NCBI GenBank assembly: GCA_025603075.1
Contig: MU626288.1
Coordinates: forward strand, 86,021 to 150,020
Length of the DNA stretch: 64,000 bases
Origin: Neoconidiobolus thromboides FSU 785
Lineage: Eukaryota; Entomophthoromycota; Entomophthoromycetes; Entomophthorales; Neoconidiobolaceae
Direction: 5' to 3'
The notes under the pieces are model-generated. The model was given only the letters and a program-made list of their open reading frames with translations, did not search any database and was not told the origin of the DNA. Positions 58,170 to 64,000 of this stretch are shown piece after piece; position 1 is the stretch's first letter, and each line of letters begins with the position of its first letter. The position numbers and the translations under genes were made by a program.

Positions 58170-58387
58170 TGTTATTTATTTTTAGAAATATTAAGAAGGA
58201 TAGAACATCTCTTATTTTTATTAATCAAAATATTAAATTAGCATTACATTTATTTGATTGGACATTGGATACTTTAGATATTAGGACATTTTGCATTTAG
58301 TGAACTCATAGGCAACTTCCAGATCAATGCAAAAACTAATTCAAATTTCACAAATGTAAAATAGAATCAAAAATGGCTAAAAGTATA
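58170..58387. promoter_or_regulatory. Upstream region of F-box/LRR gene
   Basis: Promoter side of the intact F-box gene, ending at a double left-ended MITE. No clear TATA box. Confidence 0.35.
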
Positions 58388-58456
58388 TTGAGAGTGTTTT
58401 TTAATTTTATTATTTTCCATTTTTTAAGCGATGAAGCCAAAAAAACATCCCCATAT
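58388..58456 (+). mobile_element. MITE copy 17, double left-ended element
   Basis: Begins as a normal left half (GAGTGTTTTTTAATTTTATT, ATTTTCCATTTTTTAAGC). At the core it switches to GATGAAGCCAAAAAAACATC, ending CCCATAT, which is the reverse complement of the left half. Both ends are therefore left ends and the element is shortened to about 69 bp. Confidence 0.85.
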
Positions 58457-58604
58457 CTTGGTCAAAAAAAGTAGCTTAATTTTAAATAATTTGGCACATT
58501 TTTATGGAAAAACTTAATTGCTTAAAAAAATCACTCAAAAAACTGCACAAAATTAAATATTTAAATATCATTTAGCTAAAATTTAATTTGAATTTATCAA
58601 CAGA

Positions 58605-58711
58605 CTATGGGGATGTTTTTTTTGGCTTCATCGCTTTTTCCATCTTTTAAATATTATTTGAGCAGAAAAATTGTTAATAGAATTCTTAAATACAAAAATA
58701 TATCTTCATTC
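58605..58711 (+). mobile_element. MITE copy 18
   Basis: Forward copy: CTATGGGGATGTTTTTTTTG, GCTTCATCGCTTTTTCCATC, then ATTATTTGAGCAGAAAAATT, ending ATATATCTTCATT. Left end near consensus, right end worn. Confidence 0.92.
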
Positions 58712-58750
58712 GTTGTTTCTTTTAGATTATTTTAAAGCTAAAAAAATTAA

Positions 58751-58855
58751 TTTATGGATATTTTTTTAATTATATTAGCTTTGCCATTTTTTAAGTACTA
58801 TTTGAGCAGAAAGATTGCTAGTAAAATCCTTAAACAAAAAATACATCCCCATGTA
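58751..58855 (+). mobile_element. MITE copy 19
   Basis: Forward copy only 39 bp after copy 18: TTATGGATATTTTTTTAATT, AGCTTTGCCATTTTTTAAGT, TTTGAGCAGAAAGATTGCTA, ending ATACATCCCCATG. Confidence 0.9.
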
Positions 58856-59685
58856 TTATTTTTTTATTTATAAATTTATTCCAGTTGTTAAAGTTAAGAT
58901 TTTTTGATTTATCGTAGATAGTTAATAAATTTTTTTTATGATTTTTTTACTAGATATTAGATTTCATGCTTAATATTTTTATACTTTATTATATCTATAA
59001 ATATTCTTTATAATTGAATATTTAATTTAAAGCTATTTTTAAATTAATTTATGATTTTATTACTGTTTTTCTAATGTTAAAGCTTTTTTTAACTTTAATA
59101 TAGCTCTAGCTTTAACTTTAACTATTTTAATCTGCTAGCCTTAATTTTAACCTTACTATATATATGTAAGTTCAAAAATTAAAATAAAATAAAATTTCTT
59201 TGTTTTTTTTACTTTTTATATAATGTAAAATTTTAAAAAAACTATAAAATCAGACAAAAAAGTGTTTTAATATGAGTTATTTAATCAAGCAAAAAAAACC
59301 TTTTTCAGCACTTAGTATTTAGTTTGCAATTTTTCCAAAAATTAATTTATATAAAATTGGGCTAAACTTCTAAAATAACTTATACAAGTTATTTATTGTT
59401 TTTTCAACTATTCAGCTTTTGGCCTTTTGTAAATCAATTGTACCCATTTTTAAATCAGTTTAAATGTAATATTCAATTAATTTTTGGATTAGTCCAGAAG
59501 TTGCCTATGATATAAAGTGTTTTTAAATTTTAAAAAAACTAAAGAAGTGATTAAAGGGTGGAATTAACTAAAAAGGTAAGTAAAGAATGATAAAGGGCCA
59601 AAAAAGTGTATATGATAATTTAATGAAAGAAAAAGGTAAGTTTGTTATTTTTTTATTTTTTTAATATTAATTATACATATAAAAA
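58856..59685. other. Intergenic, AT-rich
   Basis: 830 bp between MITE copy 19 and the F-box relic. Low complexity; nothing coding recognised. Confidence 0.4.
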
Positions 59686-60178
59686 TTAAAAGTTTTTTGA
59701 AAGTGAAACCTGAAACCTGGAATCATTGATATACTTCACAAATGTATTACTAAATTTCATAAGTCTAAATGATTTTACATTTTTAAAATGCAACAAAACA
59801 TAATTAAAAATAATGGTTGACTTTATGTAAGAGATATTATTAAATAATATATTAGCTAAAATGGGGTTATTTATCGTTTTATAGTTCAAAAACACTCTAT
59901 TATATTCAAGATCATAATCTACTATCTCAAGGTTATGTAAACTAGGACATGAGTTATATAAAGGATTAAAGAAATCAATCCTTAAAATTATATCCTAAGT
60001 TTTTGATATGGTTATACTATCCTTATTTTTTGGATGAATTTTATTGACTAAAAATAAATTATAATATAATGATATACTCAAACAAATAGTTATTGGTATA
60101 TTCAACATTCAGTATAATTGTTTAGTCGCAAACTGGGAGCAATTTGTTAAATTCAGCTAGTTTAATTTTGAAAACATC

Positions 60179-60283
60179 ATATGGGGATGTTTTTTTGTCT
60201 TCATTACCTTTTCCATTTTTAGGCACTACTTAAGTGGAAAGACTATTAGCAAAATTCTTAAACGAAAAAATACATCCCCATAT
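60179..60283 (+). mobile_element. MITE copy 20, first of a tandem pair
   Basis: Near-consensus forward copy with intact ends ATATGGGGATGT and ACATCCCCATAT. It is inserted in an F-box/LRR pseudogene. Confidence 0.95.
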
Positions 60284-60383
60284 AGTAGTGTTTTTTTTAC
60301 TTCATTATTTTTTCCATCTTTTAAGCGCTGTTTGAGTGGAAAAATTGTTGGTAAATTCTTAAATACAAAAGTACATCACATAT
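60280..60383 (+). mobile_element. MITE copy 21, second of a tandem pair
   Basis: Forward copy sharing the terminal ATAT of copy 20: AGTAGTGTTTTTTTTACTTC, ATTATTTTTTCCATCTTTTA, AGCGCTGTTTGAGTGGAAAA, ending GTACATCACATAT. GTG-type left end. Confidence 0.92.
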
Positions 60384-61154
60384 TGTTTATAATTGTATTT
60401 GATATATTGGTATTAATTGATGTTAATACTTTAGAAGTAGATGCACCTATGTGTTCAATATATAGCTGCCTTAATTGCTTGTATATTACACAATTTAATT
60501 CATTTAACTCAATATCATTATTAATTAATGGAAGTATTCTCAAGCTATTGAACCCACGTAATAAAATCTTAATACAAGACATCCCGCTATAAGTGTGATA
60601 TTTAACTATCAACATAGTGATGGTTAGTGGCATGTATAATGATATCGAGTTTGTAAAATAATTATTCGCAGAAGCAACTTCAAAATATTTTAGATGTTGA
60701 GATGCTTTTTTAATACAAATTCAATAAGTAAAAGTATATTCTTCAGTTATGATGCTATTGATATACTCAATATACTTTAGACTAACTAATGGGATATTTT
60801 TAGTCGTCTCTATATATCAAATAATTATCTATAGATAAACAAAATTTCAAGCTGTTTATATGTATTGATGAGTGAACTGGTACTGCCAAATATTCGTTAG
60901 AATCCAAACATTCAATGTGATAATCACATTTTTTAAAAGCTTTCTTTATTTCTTTGTTAATTATAGCAGTAAATTAGAGTGCCTTCTTTCCATTAAATAA
61001 CCATGATTTCTTTATTCCACTCTTTATAACAAATAAGTAAACTGACTTTATTTTTGTCTGATATGTGGCATGATATTTCTTTAATTGTGCTTATTTCATA
61101 TCCTCAAGTTTGAATTTCCCGTTCATTGTAGTTTGATTTAAAATATTAAATAGT

Positions 61155-61258
61155 TATATGGGAATGTTTTTTTTGATTTCATTACTTTTCCATTTTTTTA
61201 AGCACTATTTGAGCGGAAGGATTATTAGTAAAATTCTTAAACAAAGAAACATATCTTA
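61155..61258 (+). mobile_element. MITE copy 22
   Basis: Forward copy 28 bp upstream of an F-box relic start: ATATGGGAATGTTTTTTTTG, ATTTCATTACTTTTCCATTT, AGCACTATTTGAGCGGAAGG, ending AACATATCTTAA. Confidence 0.92.
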
Positions 61259-61984
61259 ATATTAATCATAATCTACAGAATTATTAACCAAGATAAAGAA
61301 ATATATCACATGAAATTTTTTCAATAGCTGATAATATACTGTTCTAGCATCGTTAGTTGCACTTTAACGTAAAACTGAAAATTCGGTATATTTGGATCTT
61401 TTTCTAGCTAATGATCTAATTACTCATTTGTTCAAATTTTGAGAGTAAAAATGAAAAGGGCTTAGATAGAAAATATACTTAAAACTTAAAAGAGCCAATG
61501 AGTTGCAGGTGAATTAATAGAAGAAAAATATCAAAAAAAGATTGAAAAGTATTGAAAAATGCCAAATGGTAATGAAAGTAAAAAGAAATAAGGTAACTAA
61601 GACTAGGAAAAAAATTTCAATCCTAGGCTTCTGGTTTTGATTAAGCGTTTTTGATTGATAGCTTCACATTATGTTTTTCATAATTTTATTCAGACATGAA
61701 GTAATAGGGTAGCTGATATAGTAAACTAGCAGCTTATTTGTGTATAATTTTTTATAGAGACAAATGAACTAAATGCTAATAGCTATAACAATAAATTAGA
61801 GTAAGTAGAGAATGTTTTTACCTTAAAATATTATTTTAAAAAAAATAAAACCAATAATTACTTTAAAGGCTAGGAAATAATTTAATTTGACTTTACTTTT
61901 GACGTAAGATAAAATCAAAAGGCATATCTTGTAGTACCATAGTGGTCAATGTTCATTGACGTTTTAATATCACATTATCTCACC
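61259..61984. other. Intergenic, nothing recognised
   Basis: About 730 bp of AT-rich DNA between two F-box relics; no legible coding remains. Confidence 0.4.
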
Positions 61985-63351
61985 CCTCAATAAAAAAAAC
62001 CAATAACTATCTTCAGATTTTTTATAAAAATACATATTATATATATTTTCTATTTTTAAAATGTGTTAAAAAATAGTTCATAAATTCATTTAAATTGAAG
62101 CATTTAAAATCCCTAAATGTTACATTGCTTAAACTGAAGTCTTTTGTCATAACATAGTATAAAAATGGCATATAAGTTATAAAGTTATAATATGACACTT
62201 CAGGTTTATATAAATTGAGATATGGTATGTATAAAGTATCAAAAAAAAGGCTTCTTATAGATTTAATTCCAATTTTCAACGTAATTATATTATTGTTGTT
62301 CTTAAGATAAATTCCCTCCCATAGAAACAATTTGTCATTGAACTCCTTTTCATCATTTACCCCAATATGTAAAAATTTAATTGTTGATATGTTAAAAATA
62401 TAAATCTTATTATTTGTATCTTAAAATCAATCAAGTTTAATGACTTCAAATCTGGAAACAATACATTATCTGTAACTGTTTTAGAAAAGTCAGTATTAGT
62501 TAATTTGAATTCTTTTAAGCTTGATTCTCCTTTAAACTTCAGTGTAATACAATGGTAAAATCCAAATGTTCCAACTCTTGAGTAATTAGCCAAATTTACA
62601 TATAATTGATTTAAAAAAACTTTGGACCTACACTCATAAGCTAAAATTTAAATTTCTTTGATTTCAGAAACTATTAATCAAATAAGTAATCAAGCTCCGT
62701 TGACTGAGGATTGATAAGAGCCATTTTGACCATAGCCATATTATTAAATTTGTTCAACAAGTTCTCAAAATGTCCTTTTTTATACTAATAAATATGTCTT
62801 TAATTGTAAGTAGAGTAATAGTTGATGATAAATGTGATACTATTAATATTGTAGAGCAGTTGTCTAAATTACTAATTTCCAAATGTTCCAAATTTTCAAA
62901 AACAATCTCAATGTTAATTTCATTCGAATCTATATATTTTCGAGTTCAGTATTATAGGTGTCTAATATTGAACTTTTATAAGAACAATTAAAATAATTAA
63001 AGTCTATTAATTGAATGTCTTCAAAATGTTACGTATACTCAAAATAATCAATGAAAAATATTAGAAGACTTTTACTATTTGGATACAATGAGGATATATG
63101 GGTAATTTCTAAAACTTTGTAAGATCTAATCATTTGATATAATGTTCATTTTTTCCAAAAGCTTCTATCATCTTTTCTTTGTATTCAGAACAATAACTTG
63201 AGCTCACATTCTTCCATAGTATAGAGACTGTTATTTTATTCCATGCTTTATAAAACACAAGAAAATTAGCTTTATCCTTATCGGAGAGATGGGATAGTAT
63301 ATATATGATGATAAATAGCTTCAAGCTCTGAAGTTTGAAGTTATTGACCAT
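61985..63351 (-). pseudogene. F-box/LRR gene relic
   Basis: The reverse-strand ATG at 63351 opens a good F-box ('LFIIIYILSHLSDKDKANFL', 'AWNKITVSILWKNVSSSY') for 73 codons before a stop. LRR pieces follow at 62593-62357 ('SSLKEFKLTNTDFSKTVTDN', close to 'SNLKELTLNDVSLAKTTINN' of the intact gene) and at 62330-62037. Reading frame is lost several times between pieces. Same length and order as the intact paralogue. Confidence 0.8.
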
Positions 63352-63404
63352 TGTTATTAGTCATTATTATTTAGTTTAAAAACAAGCTAGTTTTCATTGG
63401 TGCT

Positions 63405-63498
63405 CTTTATAGCATTTGATTTCATTACTTTTCCATTTTTAACGCTATTTAAGTGGAAAGATTAGTAGAATTTTTAAACAAAAAATACATTCCCATAT
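63405..63498 (+). mobile_element. MITE copy 23, first of a tandem pair
   Basis: Forward copy with a worn left end: TTTGATTTCATTACTTTTCC, TTTTTAACGCTATTTAAGTG, GAAAGATTAGTAGAATTTTT, ending ATACATTCCCATAT. Confidence 0.88.
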
Positions 63499-63600
63499 AG
63501 GGGTGTTTTTTTTGGCTTCATTACTTTTCCATCTTTTAAGCGCTATTTGAGTGGAAAAATTATTAGTAAAACTCTTAAACACATAAATACATCCCCATAT
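63495..63600 (+). mobile_element. MITE copy 24, second of a tandem pair
   Basis: One of the best-preserved copies: AGGGGTGTTTTTTTTGGCTT, CATTACTTTTCCATCTTTTA, AGCGCTATTTGAGTGGAAAA, ending ATACATCCCCATAT. It shares ATAT with copy 23. Confidence 0.95.
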
Positions 63601-63799
63601 GTTAGTTGAAGAATATAAAATTAAGACTCAAATAAAGAGTTGTTGTAAGATTTACTTTATTTAGAAATTGATGATTTGGATGATTGTTTTATATTATCAA
63701 TAATCCTTCATTTCATTTCATTTACCTTCAAATTTAGAAGAGTTATAATTAAATTTAGCGATGATGAAGAAATACCTTATTTGAGAGTTTATTAAGAAT

Positions 63800-64000
63800 G
63801 TTACATATTCAATGTTTATGTGCATATGAATTAAATGAAGTATCTATCGATTTAAATGATCTAGAAACTTGAGTTATTCTACTTCGTAAGAAATTATTCA
63901 TTAGTATTTAATCATACATCTAATTTAACAGTGTTGATTTAACAAAAATAATAAGTGACACAATATTTCCAAAGCTAAAACAATCAAGCATAGATTATTG
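63800..64000 (+). pseudogene. F-box/LRR relic, opposite strand, cut by window edge
   Basis: On the + strand 'VSIDLNDLET' is followed by a stop, and then by 'DLTKIISDTIFPKLKQSSID' in a broken frame. The latter resembles 'VSLAKTTINNQMFPTLKLLS' of the intact gene. Too short to be certain; the remainder lies beyond the window. Confidence 0.45.

Larger units (their letters stand above)
59686..61126 (-). pseudogene. F-box/LRR gene relic split by a MITE pair
   Basis: The reverse-strand ATG at 61126 opens 'MNGKFKLEDMK', then stops. The F-box continues in other frames ('SDKNKVSLLICYKEWNK'). The LRR part is open at 60376-60633 ('ELNELNCVIYKQLRQLYIEH', aligning with 'LEEFNYFLNKQLKQLKKLYI' of the intact gene). 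The end is at 59686-59895 ('YVLLHFKNVKSFRLMKF', matching the C-terminus of the intact gene). MITE copies 20 and 21 lie between the LRR and C-terminal pieces. Confidence 0.78.

Noticed and set aside
62770-62991. 73-codon forward frame
   Set aside because: Antisense to the F-box/LRR relic at 61985-63351.

Overview
The window is nuclear DNA from an AT-rich, intron-containing fungus. It encodes a complete Fks1-type 1,3-beta-glucan synthase, a Rom2-like RhoGEF with DH, PH and CNH parts, a cytosolic C1-tetrahydrofolate synthase, Dre2 and a proteinase-K-like subtilase. The standard code fits every gene. Introns are mostly 45-100 bp with GTAAGT-like donors and TAG acceptors. AT richness, two bacterial-type (GH13_5-like) amylases and F-box/LRR and B12D expansions suggest an early-diverging, zygomycete-grade fungus such as Entomophthoromycotina. 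That placement is an inference of low certainty.

Layout. 1-13.3 kb is an ordinary gene-dense block: a RhoGEF cut by the left edge, a DinB-like protein, an Asn/Tyr-rich protein, C1-THF synthase (13 exons) and a Cid1-like nucleotidyltransferase. 13.7-22.1 kb is a gene-poor island holding three intact and two broken genes of one small secreted protein family, plus ten copies of a ~100 bp inverted-repeat element (MITE). 22.7-28.9 kb carries DRE2, a signal-anchored alpha-amylase, a Ptc7-like PP2C phosphatase and a CIA2/MIP18 gene. 29.1-34.1 kb is a tandem array of seven B12D-like small membrane protein genes, four intact and three broken. 34.7-40.2 kb is the intronless FKS1. 41.9-53.7 kb holds a COPI-associated/Tvp15-like protein with a 10-nt microexon, a cytosolic alpha-amylase, PKR1, a secreted subtilase, methionine aminopeptidase 2 (11 exons) and a Ptc2/3-like phosphatase (9 exons). 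54.9-64.0 kb is an F-box/LRR cluster in which one gene is intact and four are decayed, again riddled with MITEs.

The most unusual content is the MITE family: 24 copies, four of them arranged as tandem pairs, one element with two right ends and one with two left ends, and 4-bp AT-rich target-site duplications. Other points of interest are a stop-free, frame-preserving 66-bp intron in the first amylase, inactivating CpA-to-TpA type lesions in secreted-protein pseudogenes, and a strongly altered FKS1 hot-spot 2. Functionally the housekeeping genes cover cell-wall synthesis and its Rho control (RhoGEF, FKS1), one-carbon metabolism, cytosolic Fe-S assembly (DRE2 and CIA2 within 5 kb of each other), V-ATPase assembly and protein N-terminal processing. 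All exon structures were built by hand from splice signals and reading-frame closure; none has been checked against transcripts.
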